From an uncultured Acetobacteroides sp. (GTDB lineage: Bacteria > Bacteroidota > Bacteroidia > Bacteroidales > ZOR0009): DNA of 64,000 nt. Of this stretch, positions 17,813 to 26,269 are shown piece after piece. Both the position numbers and the translations under genes were made by a program. Below the pieces are notes generated by a model. That model was not told the DNA's origin, ran no database searches, and was given only the letters and a program-made list of their open reading frames with translations. The first letter of the stretch is position 1; each line of letters begins with the position of its first letter. Where the stretch lies: NCBI RefSeq assembly GCF_963678165.1, contig NZ_OY782755.1:2232001-2296000 (forward strand). Reading direction: 5' to 3'.

Positions 17813-18607
17813 CTACAGTCTATCCGATAGAACCTCTGCATCCATAACGATGAAGTCCCTCTCGGCCTTTAGCAGGTTGATGGTTTGGAGCAGCAGGTTC
17901 TTTGTTTCGTTAAGGATGCCAAGGTAGAGGTCGCTGTTGCGGGTGGTGGCCTCGCCGTTCTTTATGCGCTTAATCTGCTTCTTGCGGGCGCTGTTTAGCA
18001 GCTCTATTACCTGCTGTTGCTGCTTGATGGTATCTGGAATTTCGTCGAAGGTTTGCTCGTTGATGATGTGGTTGATGCTGCTGAATAGGGTCGATACCTC
18101 ATAGTTGATCGACTTCAGTTCCACCACCTGCTCCTTAAGCAGCCCCTTGTGTTTGTTGTCAATGTGGTCGAAGGCGGGCTTGGTGATGAAGCTGAGCGAG
18201 TGGGCAATCTCCCTCAGGTAGTCGACCACCTGCACGTAGTAAAGCCCTGTTTCAATCGAGTCGCTTTTCAGTTGGGTAAGGGTATGGTGGAGGTTTTTCT
18301 TGTATGCTTTGGTTTCGTTCGCAATCTCTTCCACATCGTTGTTTAGCTTCTTCAGCAGCTTTCGGTCGTTATTCGATAGTCCGTGGATGGTTTCGTTGTA
18401 GATCACCACAATGTTTCGCAGGGCCTTGTTCACCTCGTCAACGCAGCGCTTTACGATATCCTCCTCCTTAATGCAGCCGATAGCCTTCTTTGGTGCCCTT
18501 TTCGATTTGGTAAAGCGAAGCTTGTCGGTGCCAATAACAATGGCAATCGTGGCTAAGATGGACAAGAGTAGCAGTATGGTAACAATAATTAGAAGGATGT
18601 TATCCAT
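17813..18607 (-). CDS. Stand-alone PhoU-like C-terminal domain of a PiT-type phosphate transporter, with one N-terminal TM
   Basis: 264 residues. One transmembrane helix (about residues 4-26) is followed by a helical cytoplasmic region. The stretch SDSIETGLYYVQVVDYLREI (about 115-134), then SFITKPAFDHIDNKHKGLL, resembles the PhoU-like tail of Bacteroidota Na+/phosphate (PiT) transporters as I remember them. The transport domain, normally more than 400 residues, is absent. The first TM also resembles a PiT first helix, so an internal deletion of a transporter is one explanation; a real regulatory membrane protein is another. No adjacent phosphate genes are seen. Confidence 0.6.
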   Translation of the reverse strand: MDNILLIIVTILLLLSILATIAIVIGTDKLRFTKSKRAPKKAIGCIKEEDIVKRCVDEVNKALRNIVVIYNETIHGLSNNDRKLLKKLNNDVEEIANETKAYKKNLHHTLTQLKSDSIETGLYYVQVVDYLREIAHSLSFITKPAFDHIDNKHKGLLKEQVVELKSINYEVSTLFSSINHIINEQTFDEIPDTIKQQQQVIELLNSARKKQIKRIKNGEATTRNSDLYLGILNETKNLLLQTINLLKAERDFIVMDAEVLSDRL

Positions 18608-18626
18608 TGTATGTTAAGTTTGTTGC

Positions 18627-18634
18627 AAAACTAC
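18627..18634 (-). promoter_or_regulatory. Candidate -7 box of the PhoU-like gene
   Basis: TAGTTTTG on the minus strand fits TAnnTTTG, 19 bases before the start codon. No TTG box at proper spacing. Confidence 0.4.
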
Positions 18635-18851
18635 CATTCAATTCGACACCACGCTTTACCTGTATGTTAATAATGAGTTAACCGAAGCTTACCAAATTAA
18701 ATGATGCGATAGATGTATTCCAAGCCTATTTGACAGTCCCATGGTTCTTCAACCTTCTGGAATAGTTCTCCCAAACCTTAATTAATTGTACCCGTTTTGT
18801 ATAATTCATGTATGGAATCCTAATGTTGAACTAACAGTGGGTGTGTTTGAA

Positions 18852-18889
18852 AACAAAAAGGCTCCTTTCTCTGGTACGAAAGGAGCCTT
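18852..18889 (-). terminator. Terminator of iorAB
   Basis: A perfect 12-bp stem (AAGGCTCCTTTC and complement) is followed on the minus strand by TTTTTGTTTTC, just after the iorB stop. Confidence 0.8.
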
Positions 18890-18910
18890 ATAGCGTGTTA
18901 ATGGAGTTGC

Positions 18911-19489
18911 TTATTTTGCCTTTGCAGCATCTCTTCCTGCATGTAGTGCCTTTAGGTTGGCATCTACAATTTCCTGACCTTTACGTTCGAAAAGCGTTAC
19001 TACAGCCTTCTCTATTGCCTCAATAGGCATGTTAAGGTACGATGAGGCAGCGCCAAGGATTACCATATTAGCCGAGCGTGCCGAACCTGCTTCTTTTGCA
19101 ATGGTATCCGCATCGATGGCGATAACATTCTTCAACCCTTTCAGGGTACCCATTAGCTTTTCCGGCTCTGGATAGTTGGGGATATTGATGAATGGAGTGG
19201 TGTTGGTTACAATCCAGCCCCCTTTAGCGAGGTAGGGAAGGTAACGTAACGCCTCCATTGGCTCAACGGAGATGATGATGTCGCCTTTTCCAAGCGGAAT
19301 TAGGTCCGATGCAATAGGCTTGTCCGAGATGCGGAGGTGCGACTGCACATCGCCACCGCGCTGGCTCATCCCGTGAACCTCCGACTGTTTTAGGTATAGG
19401 TTGCTTTGCACGGCGGCTGTTCCGATAGCGGCGGCAATTGATAGGATGCCTTGTCCGCCAACGCCTGCAAGTATGATATCTGTTTTCAT
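18911..19489 (-). CDS. iorB: Indolepyruvate ferredoxin oxidoreductase, beta subunit
   Basis: Small (gamma/beta-type) subunit of the 2-oxoacid:ferredoxin oxidoreductase that oxidatively decarboxylates aryl pyruvates to aryl-acetyl-CoA. 192 residues. GVGGQGILS (about 9-17) is the usual opening glycine-rich motif, and EVHGMSQRGGDVQSHLRI is diagnostic of the catalytic 2-oxoacid oxidoreductase subunit. It lies 30 bases downstream of iorA and is followed by a strong terminator. The pair serves anaerobic amino-acid catabolism or reverse synthesis. Confidence 0.93.
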   Translation of the reverse strand: MKTDIILAGVGGQGILSIAAAIGTAAVQSNLYLKQSEVHGMSQRGGDVQSHLRISDKPIASDLIPLGKGDIIISVEPMEALRYLPYLAKGGWIVTNTTPFINIPNYPEPEKLMGTLKGLKNVIAIDADTIAKEAGSARSANMVILGAASSYLNMPIEAIEKAVVTLFERKGQEIVDANLKALHAGRDAAKAK

Positions 19490-19519
19490 CTTTTATCTTT
19501 TTATCGAATACCGAAATTG

Positions 19520-21127
19520 TTACTCGTTTGATTTAGCCTCAGCTTTCTTTCTACGTGCTGCGGTTTGGATGCACTCGCGCTGTGGAATGATAACCGACAC
19601 GCCGTTGTAGGCAAGCTCTTCCTTAATAATGCGAAGGTTTTCCTCGTGATTCTTCTTAAGAGGAACTATCACACGGATATGATCGGGATGAACGCCAAGA
19701 CCGGTACAGATGCTTACCAATCGTCCGTATGCATTCGACGATTGTCCACCGGTCATCCCGGTAGTAGAGTTGTCGGAAATAACAACGGTGATAGGCGTGT
19801 TTTCGATAACAGCATCAAGCAAGCCTGTCATTCCTGAGTGAGCAAACGTAGAGTCTCCAATCACGGCAACCGCAGGAACAAGTCCGGCATCAGAAGCGCC
19901 CTTAGCCATGGTGATAGAGGCGCCCATATCCACGCAGCTGTTGATGGCGTTGAATGGAGGCAATGCGCCAAGCGTGTAGCAGCCTATGTCGGCAAATACG
20001 CGACCTTGTCCATACTCAAGGATTGCATCAAGCAAATCAGCGTAAACGTCGCGGTGACCACAGCCGTTGCATAGTGCAGGTGGGCGTGGCATTACCACTT
20101 CTTCAGGTACAGGTAGGCCCTCTTCTACGGGCATTCCTAAACCTTTAGCAACAATAGCAGGAGTTAGCTCGCCATCGCGGGGTAAAGTTCCATCCAAGCG
20201 ACCATGAATTGGTTTGCCAACTGCAAGGAATCCTTTAATCATTTCCTCGATAATAGGATAACCTTCCTCCATGATAAGAAGTTCGTCGCATTGGTTGTAT
20301 AGAGTTTCTACCTGTTTGTGGGGAAGAGGGTATTGGCAAACCTTTAGTACTGGATATGGAGAAACTCCATCGAAGTTTTCCATCAGGTAGTTGAACGCAA
20401 TACCTGAAGCAATAATTCCTAACTTCTTGTTTGGAGCATCAATTAGCTGGTTGAATACAGACTTTTCGGAATCCTTTACCATTGGCTCTTGTGTGGCAAG
20501 AAGCTTTTTGTAGTTCTTACGAGCAATGGCTGGTAATAGCACAAATTGGCGTGGATCTTCTGGTAACTTAAGTCCGTTCTGTGGTTTCACAGGCTTTGGG
20601 GCAACCCCTGCACGCGAGTGGGCCATGCGGGTTGTGATACGAATCATCACGGGAACCCTAAACTTCTCGCTTAACTCGAATGCAGAGTAGGCCATATCGT
20701 AAGCCTCCTGCTGGTTAGATGGCTCGAGGATAGGAATCATTGCAAATTTTGAGTAGAAGCGCGAATCCTGCTCGTTTTGAGATGAGTGCATTGATGGGTC
20801 GTCAGCCGAAACCACCACTAAACCACCGTTTACACCGGTAATAGATGCATTCATAAAGCAATCGGCCGCAACATTAAGACCAACGTGCTTAAAGCACACC
20901 ATTGCTCGTTTCCCGGCATACGACATTCCCAAAGCGGCTTCCATTGCCGTCTTTTCGTTGGTCGACCATAGGCTGTGGATGTTCTTTTCGCGAGCTTCTT
21001 TCGAACTTTGGATGTACTCCATAATCTCGGTTGATGGAGTGCCAGGGTAGGCGTATAGACCTGATAGACCGCCGTCTATTGCACCTTGGGCTATTGCTTC
21101 ATCACCTAGGAAAAGCTTTCTTTCCAT
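19520..21127 (-). CDS. iorA: Indolepyruvate ferredoxin oxidoreductase, alpha subunit (lacks C-terminal ferredoxin domain)
   Basis: TPP-dependent large subunit. 535 residues: an N-terminal pyrimidine-binding domain (GLYAYPGTPSTEIMEY), then a TPP pyrophosphate-binding domain with CNGCGHRDVYADLL and GDSTFAHSGMTGLLDAV. Classical IorA proteins are around 600 or more residues and end in a two-cluster ferredoxin domain. Here the sequence stops at CIQTAARRKKAEAKSNE, with no CxxCxxC motifs, so electrons must leave through another route or a separate ferredoxin. A well-spaced promoter lies upstream. Confidence 0.92.
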   Translation of the reverse strand: MERKLFLGDEAIAQGAIDGGLSGLYAYPGTPSTEIMEYIQSSKEAREKNIHSLWSTNEKTAMEAALGMSYAGKRAMVCFKHVGLNVAADCFMNASITGVNGGLVVVSADDPSMHSSQNEQDSRFYSKFAMIPILEPSNQQEAYDMAYSAFELSEKFRVPVMIRITTRMAHSRAGVAPKPVKPQNGLKLPEDPRQFVLLPAIARKNYKKLLATQEPMVKDSEKSVFNQLIDAPNKKLGIIASGIAFNYLMENFDGVSPYPVLKVCQYPLPHKQVETLYNQCDELLIMEEGYPIIEEMIKGFLAVGKPIHGRLDGTLPRDGELTPAIVAKGLGMPVEEGLPVPEEVVMPRPPALCNGCGHRDVYADLLDAILEYGQGRVFADIGCYTLGALPPFNAINSCVDMGASITMAKGASDAGLVPAVAVIGDSTFAHSGMTGLLDAVIENTPITVVISDNSTTGMTGGQSSNAYGRLVSICTGLGVHPDHIRVIVPLKKNHEENLRIIKEELAYNGVSVIIPQRECIQTAARRKKAEAKSNE

Positions 21128-21165
21128 ATGACTTTTGATGTTTTTTATAAGCTAAGTAATGGTAG

Positions 21166-21194
21166 CAAATGTAGTATAATTTGAAATAATTCAA
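21166..21194 (-). promoter_or_regulatory. Promoter of iorAB
   Basis: On the minus strand, TTG (21192-21194) and TACATTTG (21166-21173) are separated by 18 bases. The -7 box is 38 bases from the iorA start codon. Confidence 0.65.
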
Positions 21195-21242
21195 ATTACA
21201 ATCATCAAATAATCTTAGGAAATGTAAGGCGATAATGTTGTT

Positions 21243-21656
21243 TTAGTAGAGAATTGTAGCTGTAATTCTTCTACTCCCTCCCTGACGACGAAATTCGCAG
21301 AGGTAGATGCCCTGCCAGGTCCCCAACTTAAGCCGATGGTTGGCTATTGGGATGTTGATGGATGCCCCAAATGTAGAGGATTTTATATGGGCTGGCATAT
21401 CGTCCGAGCCCTCGTCGGTATGGGTGTATTGCGGGTAGTTTTCGGGTATCCAGCTGTTGACAAATGTTTCGAAATCGGTACGAACCGACGGGTCGGCGTT
21501 CTCGTTAATGGATATCGCTGCCGATGTGTGGTGTATAAATAGGTTGAGCAGTCCACTTTCGGGTAGCAAGGGGGCAACCTTCTCCTCAATAGTTCTTGTG
21601 ACTAAATGAAACCCTTTAGGGTATGGTGGAAGTACTATCTCAACCTGAGCGACCAT
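21243..21656 (-). CDS. yjbQ: YjbQ/UPF0047 family protein
   Basis: 137 residues from the chosen start (MVAQVEIVLPP), one base after the stop of the upstream gene. A longer in-frame start at 21716 would overlap that gene and adds residues not expected in the family, whose usual length is about 138. The conserved core LFIHHTSAAISINENADPSV and the HRLKLGTWQGIYLCEFR stretch near the end are diagnostic. Some members show thiamin-phosphate synthase activity in vitro; the physiological role is unsettled. Cotranscribed with the phosphatase-like gene. Confidence 0.9.
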   Translation of the reverse strand: MVAQVEIVLPPYPKGFHLVTRTIEEKVAPLLPESGLLNLFIHHTSAAISINENADPSVRTDFETFVNSWIPENYPQYTHTDEGSDDMPAHIKSSTFGASINIPIANHRLKLGTWQGIYLCEFRRQGGSRRITATILY

Positions 21657-21657
21657 C

Positions 21658-22080
21658 TTAGTAAAGCTTACGTATATACTGGTGGGCGAAATCGAAGCAG
21701 AAGTTCTCGATTTCATCTCTTATACGGGCGTAGTTGGCATCAGTTTCCTTCGAGTTTGCACCTTCCTTTGGTTTCTCGAAAGGTTGAACAATAACCTTTG
21801 GCTCTCCCATAAACGAAATACCATTGGGCGATGCTGGCTCAAAAACGTAAAGTACGTAGTCGTACTCCTCGTTATTAACTTCTTCTATTGACTTGCTGGT
21901 TTGCTTAGAGATGTCGATTATGGCCATCGACATGGAGTTGGCGGCAAAAAGATCTACAGGTTGCTTGGTAAGCCCAGCGCTTACCACCTCGGCGTGATTC
22001 TTGGTGTAGTAGCGCATCCAGCCTTCGGCCATCTGCGAACGGCAGGTGTTTGATTCTCCTATGATAAGTATCTTCTTCAT
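21658..22080 (-). CDS. Low-MW phosphatase / ArsC-fold protein lacking the catalytic cysteine
   Basis: 140 residues of the LMW-PTPase / thioredoxin-linked arsenate reductase fold. The P-loop normally reads C-x5-R (for example CTGNSCRSQMAEG). Here it is GESNTCRSQMAEG, so the nucleophile position (residue 8) is Gly encoded GGA, while Arg14 and the rest of the loop are kept. The two downstream redox cysteines of ArsC are also absent (YVFEPASPN in that region). It therefore should not work as a normal phosphatase or arsenate reductase. It may be a phosphate-binding or regulatory pseudo-enzyme. Its stop lies one base from the yjbQ start. Confidence 0.8.
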   Translation of the reverse strand: MKKILIIGESNTCRSQMAEGWMRYYTKNHAEVVSAGLTKQPVDLFAANSMSMAIIDISKQTSKSIEEVNNEEYDYVLYVFEPASPNGISFMGEPKVIVQPFEKPKEGANSKETDANYARIRDEIENFCFDFAHQYIRKLY

Positions 22081-22162
22081 CGTATCTATTGTTATGGTAT
22101 CACGTATTACGAATTGCCGTTTTCTCTCATATCATACATCGTATATTTAATCTCTCAACCAT

Positions 22163-22190
22163 AAAAAAATACCCTCGGCATAAGAGGGTA
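22163..22190 (-). terminator. Terminator of the small conserved gene
   Basis: A 7-bp stem (TACCCTC with GAGGGTA) is followed on the minus strand by a run of seven T. Confidence 0.7.
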
Positions 22191-22208
22191 CAGTATATCG
22201 ATAAGAGC

Positions 22209-22436
22209 CTAGAATAAGCGTGGGTGATCTTGCTCCAACTTTTGGAGTACAGCCGTAATGATGGTTTCGCGGAAGAACTTGCCGCGGTTTTGAATCTTGT
22301 ACTTGTTGCAAAAGAACTCAACGGTGCTCATTTCGGAGCTGTTGAATATTACAGATTGGCGATAAATCCTCTTGCTTCGCATAGCAATTGGTGTTCCAAG
22401 CGAGTTTCTTCTCTGTAGGTTACTAACAACGGCCAT
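22209..22436 (-). CDS. Small conserved Bacteroidota protein, possibly ribbon-helix-helix-like
   Basis: 75 residues, basic. The region QSVIFNSSEMSTVEFFCNKY followed by KIQNRGKFFRETIITAVL and ending DHPRLF looks like a short-strand-plus-two-helix DNA-binding fold; I recall similar short proteins across Bacteroidales. It ends in its own terminator, which supports a real gene. No function can be assigned, and the start ATG at 22436 is the only reasonable one. Confidence 0.6.
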   Translation of the reverse strand: MAVVSNLQRRNSLGTPIAMRSKRIYRQSVIFNSSEMSTVEFFCNKYKIQNRGKFFRETIITAVLQKLEQDHPRLF

Positions 22437-22954
22437 TTATTTACAGATTATATTAGCAATTCGTTGATCTAAGGGCAAAGTAAGCCTTTTTACGGCATAA
22501 AAAAAAGAGTTTTCAACAAAGTTATTAACAGGTTGTAAGCAATTTTTGAACAGGAACAGAGACCTTGTATGAATGTTTTGCTGCTAATCTCTTACATAAC
22601 ATGCTATTATTGATCTCAGGAATTGAGCAATGCGGGCTAGTTTCCATCAACTCTATTCTTTCATGGAAGGTGGGCTAACAATTATATTCTACGGTATAGT
22701 TCCTTTTAGTATTAGCTTGCCTGCTGTAGGCTCTGCCTTGTCTGAACAGTCTGAATTATTTCGACATTTTTTCTGCTGTAAATCCTAATCGCTAAGGCAT
22801 TGGGGTTATGTAAATAGTTACTATAAAACAATTTCTGTAATTGTATGTTTTAAAATAGCGTAATGCTAATATGTGAAACATTATTCCTTCAATTATAAGC
22901 CGATAGACTTAAGAAAGAAGGAGTATGAAATTGTAAACCTAGAGAGTTTCTGAT
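22437..22954. other. Upstream region of norB; possible operator
   Basis: About 520 AT-rich bases between divergent genes. An imperfect palindrome AATATGTGAAACATTATT (22868-22885; core ATGT-GAA-ACAT) lies 70 bases before norB and could bind a CRP/FNR-type or NO-responsive regulator. A three-codon mini-frame (ATG at 22924) preceded by AAGGAG lies 28 bases upstream of norB. No exact TAnnTTTG box was seen. Confidence 0.35.
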
Positions 22955-25216
22955 ATGAAAACAAAAAAACTCTGGTTCGGATTCATTTCAATTCTTGTTG
23001 TTTGCTTTGGAGTCCTTGGCTTTTACGGTCATGAGATTTATAGAGAAAAACCTCCGATTCCGGAGAAGGTAGTTGCCGACAATGGGACCGTTCTATTCAC
23101 CGCACAGCAAATAAAAGACGGTCAGAATGTATGGCAATCCATAGGAGGGCAGGAAGTTGGCACTGTCTGGGGGCACGGAGCATATTTAGCACCAGATTGG
23201 TCGGCGGATTGGCTGCATAAAGAAGCAATGTTTATTCTCGATAGTTGGGCGCAAAAAGATTATGCTTCTTCATATCGTAAGCTTAGTGCCGAACAACAGG
23301 CTGCTCTTAAAGTTAGGCTGCAAAAGATGCTTCGGACGAATACCTATGATAGCAATACAGGCATTCTGAAAATTTCGGATGAACGGGCAGCAGCAATTAA
23401 ATATATTAGCGCGCATTACGCAGGTCTTTTTATGGATAATCCAGCGCTTGACAAGGAAAGATCGAACTATGCAATACCAGCAAATTCCATTAAGGACGCA
23501 GTAAGAATGCATGAAATGAATGCTTTCTTTTTCTGGGCAGCATGGGCATGTGTTACAGAGAGGCCGGGAAGCGCAATATCATATACTAACAACTGGCCAC
23601 CTGATGAAACGATTGGAAACACTCCTTCACCGGGTATTAACCTATGGACAGGCTTCAGCGTAATCATGCTACTTGTTGCTATCGGGTTGCTGGCATACTA
23701 TTATGCGCAAAACAAGTCGGATGAACTTGATAAATCGCTGTTGCCTAAAAATGATCCTTTAGTTGGCCTCAATCCTACAGCCTCTATGAAGGCAACGTTG
23801 AAGTATTTCTGGATTGTAGTCGCACTTATTCTTGTTCAGGTATTGATGGGCGTTATTACAGCGCATTATGGTGTAGAAGGAAAAGGATTTTACGGTTTGA
23901 GGTTAGATGCAATACTTCCTTATGCTGCATCGCGTACATGGCATATTCAGTTGGCGATATTTTGGATTGCAACTTCGTGGCTGGCTACCGGATTATACAT
24001 TGCTCCTGCTGTATCAGGGATTGAACCGAAGTACCAAAGGTTGGGGGTGAATTTCTTATTTTTTGCACTTCTCATTATTGTAGCCGGTTCCCTTGCTGGT
24101 GAATGGATGGGAATAATGCAGAAAATGGGACTCGTTCAAAATTTCTGGTTTGGTCACCAAGGATATGAATATGTCGATCTTGGCAGATTCTGGCAGATCT
24201 TTCTTTTTATTGGTCTTGTCATTTGGCTCATTCTGATGTTCCGTGCGCTGTTGCCAGCATTAAGGAAGCCTTCAGAGAATAGGCAGCTGCTATTTATGTT
24301 TTTAATCGCATCAATAGCCATTGCTGCATTTTATGGGGCTGGACTCATGTGGGGGCAGCAAACGCATTTGTCCATTGCAGAATACTGGAGATGGTGGGTT
24401 GTTCACCTTTGGGTAGAAGGTTTCTTCGAGGTGTTTGCAACAGTTGTAGCTGCTTTTTTATTTGTAAGAATGGGGCTACTGAATATAAGGTATGCAACAA
24501 CGGGGATTTTATTTTCCACCATTGTTTACCTGAGCGGTGGTATTATCGGAACCTTTCATCATCTATATTTTTCGGGTACGCCTACTGCTGTAATTGCGCT
24601 GGGGGCCACGTTCAGTGCGCTTGAGGTAGTGCCATTGGTTTTTATGGGTTTCGAAGCGTACCATAACTTAAGGATTAGCCGGGCTACACTTTGGGTAACA
24701 ACCTACAAATGGCCCATCTACTTTTTAATCTCGGTAAGCTTCTGGAATCTTGTTGGTGCAGGATTATTCGGTTTCCTTATCAATCCTCCCATTGCACTAT
24801 ACTATATGCAGGGGCTCAATACTACACCTATCCATGGGCATGCTGCTTTGTTTGGTGTATACGGGATGTTGGGTATTGGATTAATGCTTTTTGTCTTGAA
24901 AGGGCTTACGCAGAAGTATGAATGGAAAGACAGAACTATCAGCTTTGCATTCTGGTCGATGAATATTGGATTGCTGCTGATGCTGCTGTTAAGCCTTCTT
25001 CCGGTGGGAATACTGCAGACCATCGCCAGCATTAAGCATGGCATGTGGTATGCACGTTCGGCAGATTTTATGCAGCAGCCCGAAATGCAAACTCTCCGCT
25101 GGCTAAGGGTAGTTGGCGATACCATTTTTGCTTTCGGGGCTTTAGCCCTTGCCTGGTTTGTTGTCGGACTGAAAACAGGATGGTCTATCAATAAAGAACA
25201 TAAAGAAAATCAATAA
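22955..25216 (+). CDS. norB: Quinol-dependent nitric oxide reductase (qNOR)
   Basis: Reduces two NO to N2O at the inner membrane with quinol electrons. 753 residues, as expected for the fused qNOR form (cNorB alone is about 450). There is an N-terminal TM, a large periplasmic cytochrome-c-like region (about 33-210, without a CxxCH haem motif, as in qNOR), then about 12 further TM helices of the haem-copper oxidase core. HLWVEGFFEVFA and GGIIGTFHHLYFSG carry metal-ligand histidines and the qNOR glutamate. It heads a set of NO/O2-related genes and hemerythrin follows after 19 bases. It is probably detoxifying rather than respiratory, as no other denitrification genes are present. Confidence 0.95.
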   Translation: MKTKKLWFGFISILVVCFGVLGFYGHEIYREKPPIPEKVVADNGTVLFTAQQIKDGQNVWQSIGGQEVGTVWGHGAYLAPDWSADWLHKEAMFILDSWAQKDYASSYRKLSAEQQAALKVRLQKMLRTNTYDSNTGILKISDERAAAIKYISAHYAGLFMDNPALDKERSNYAIPANSIKDAVRMHEMNAFFFWAAWACVTERPGSAISYTNNWPPDETIGNTPSPGINLWTGFSVIMLLVAIGLLAYYYAQNKSDELDKSLLPKNDPLVGLNPTASMKATLKYFWIVVALILVQVLMGVITAHYGVEGKGFYGLRLDAILPYAASRTWHIQLAIFWIATSWLATGLYIAPAVSGIEPKYQRLGVNFLFFALLIIVAGSLAGEWMGIMQKMGLVQNFWFGHQGYEYVDLGRFWQIFLFIGLVIWLILMFRALLPALRKPSENRQLLFMFLIASIAIAAFYGAGLMWGQQTHLSIAEYWRWWVVHLWVEGFFEVFATVVAAFLFVRMGLLNIRYATTGILFSTIVYLSGGIIGTFHHLYFSGTPTAVIALGATFSALEVVPLVFMGFEAYHNLRISRATLWVTTYKWPIYFLISVSFWNLVGAGLFGFLINPPIALYYMQGLNTTPIHGHAALFGVYGMLGIGLMLFVLKGLTQKYEWKDRTISFAFWSMNIGLLLMLLLSLLPVGILQTIASIKHGMWYARSADFMQQPEMQTLRWLRVVGDTIFAFGALALAWFVVGLKTGWSINKEHKENQ

Positions 25217-25235
25217 ATTTTAGGAGGATAAAGAG

Positions 25236-25787
25236 ATGAAGGCTACACAACAGCTGAAAGACGAGCACGAAGGCATTAAGCTAATGCTTAAGATTATGGA
25301 AAAAATCTCCATAGCTATTGAGCAGGGCAAAGAGCCAAATGTTGCCCATTACGAGAGGATCGTCGATTTCCTAAAAGGCTTTGCCGATAAATGCCATCAC
25401 GGGAAGGAAGAGGATATTCTATTCCCTGAGTTGGAAAAGCATGGCATACCTAACGAAGGTGGTCCGGTTGGAGTAATGCTTAGCGAGCATCGGAAGGGAA
25501 GAGAGTATATTAAGGCGCTAGCGGATGCTCTTGAAGACCTTAAGGCTGGCAACAAGAATGCAGCCAAGGGTATTGTTGAAGCATCAGCGGGATATGTTCA
25601 ACTCCTCAGGAATCATATCGAAAAGGAAAACAATGTTCTTTTTATGATGGCCGACAAGGTGCTGGATGAAAAGGAGCAATCGGAAATATATGAAGCCTTC
25701 GAAAGGCTGGAAATCGAAAAGATTGGCGCAGGTAAGCACGAAGAGTATCATAAGCTGCTAAAGGAGCTTAAAGATGCGTATCTTTAA
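25236..25787 (+). CDS. Hemerythrin domain protein
   Basis: 183-residue soluble four-helix protein with a non-haem diiron site that may bind O2 or NO. Candidate ligands are His11 (DEHEGI), His54/His55 and Glu59 (CHHGKEED), His85 (SEHRKGRE), His127 and Glu131 (RNHIEKEN). A strong Shine-Dalgarno AGGAGG lies about 10 bases upstream, which is unusual in this window. It is 19 bases after norB and so likely cotranscribed. Confidence 0.88.
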   Translation: MKATQQLKDEHEGIKLMLKIMEKISIAIEQGKEPNVAHYERIVDFLKGFADKCHHGKEEDILFPELEKHGIPNEGGPVGVMLSEHRKGREYIKALADALEDLKAGNKNAAKGIVEASAGYVQLLRNHIEKENNVLFMMADKVLDEKEQSEIYEAFERLEIEKIGAGKHEEYHKLLKELKDAYL

Positions 25788-25818
25788 TGTCACCTAATAT
25801 TTTCTAAAAACAGAAGTC

Positions 25819-26010
25819 ATGGCAATATCAAAAGTATGGGTAGAGGACGGTTGCACGGCTTGTGGGCTATGTGCAGATGTTTGTCCAGAGGTATTTGTTA
25901 TCGAAGATGTATCAACGGTAATCGAAGGTGTTCGCTATTCCGATTACGAAGCGCAGATTAAGGATGCAGCCGACGGTTGTCCTGTAGAGGTAATTAAGTA
26001 CTCGGAGTAG
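25819..26010 (+). CDS. Ferredoxin, single [4Fe-4S] type
   Basis: 63-residue electron carrier. Cys12, Cys15, Cys18 (CTACGLC) and Cys54 (DGCPVEV) are the likely cluster ligands; Cys22 (VCPEVF) is the usual extra cysteine before the proline. It has no second cluster motif. It lies 31 bases after the hemerythrin gene and probably belongs to the norB operon, where it may donate electrons; the partner is unknown. Confidence 0.92.
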   Translation: MAISKVWVEDGCTACGLCADVCPEVFVIEDVSTVIEGVRYSDYEAQIKDAADGCPVEVIKYSE

Positions 26011-26060
26011 GGTTTCTATTGGCAGTATATCCTAAAACGAGCAAAGTAAAAATTAAAAAA

Positions 26061-26104
26061 GAGTATGCGAAGCACCGGACGAAGACGACGGTGTTCGTAT
26101 ACTC
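26061..26104. other. Imperfect hairpin after the ferredoxin gene
   Basis: A long imperfect inverted repeat (GAGTATGCGAAGCACCG against CGGTGTTCGTATACTC, 11-base loop) lies 50 bases after the ferredoxin stop. There is no T-tract on the plus strand, but a T-rich stretch follows on the minus strand. It may end or attenuate the norB transcript. Confidence 0.45.
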
Positions 26105-26269
26105 GTAAATAGGCTTTGGATAAGAGGCCTAATTCATTTTTCAAGAGCGCAATCTTAAGTCTCTGTAAATCTGTTATGTCTTTAGGGAAATATAACAAAG
26201 AAAGAGATTGCCCATTTGGCTAAAAAGCCGTATAAGCATACGGTTGTCAAAATTTTTAAAATCACTTCA

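Larger units (their letters stand above)
18608..18910. other. Intergenic region with iorB terminator and a -7 box
   Basis: It holds a minus-strand -7 box TAGTTTTG (18627-18634) for the PhoU-like gene and the iorB terminator (18858-18889). I see no gene; the AT-rich middle shows nothing recognisable. Confidence 0.5.
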
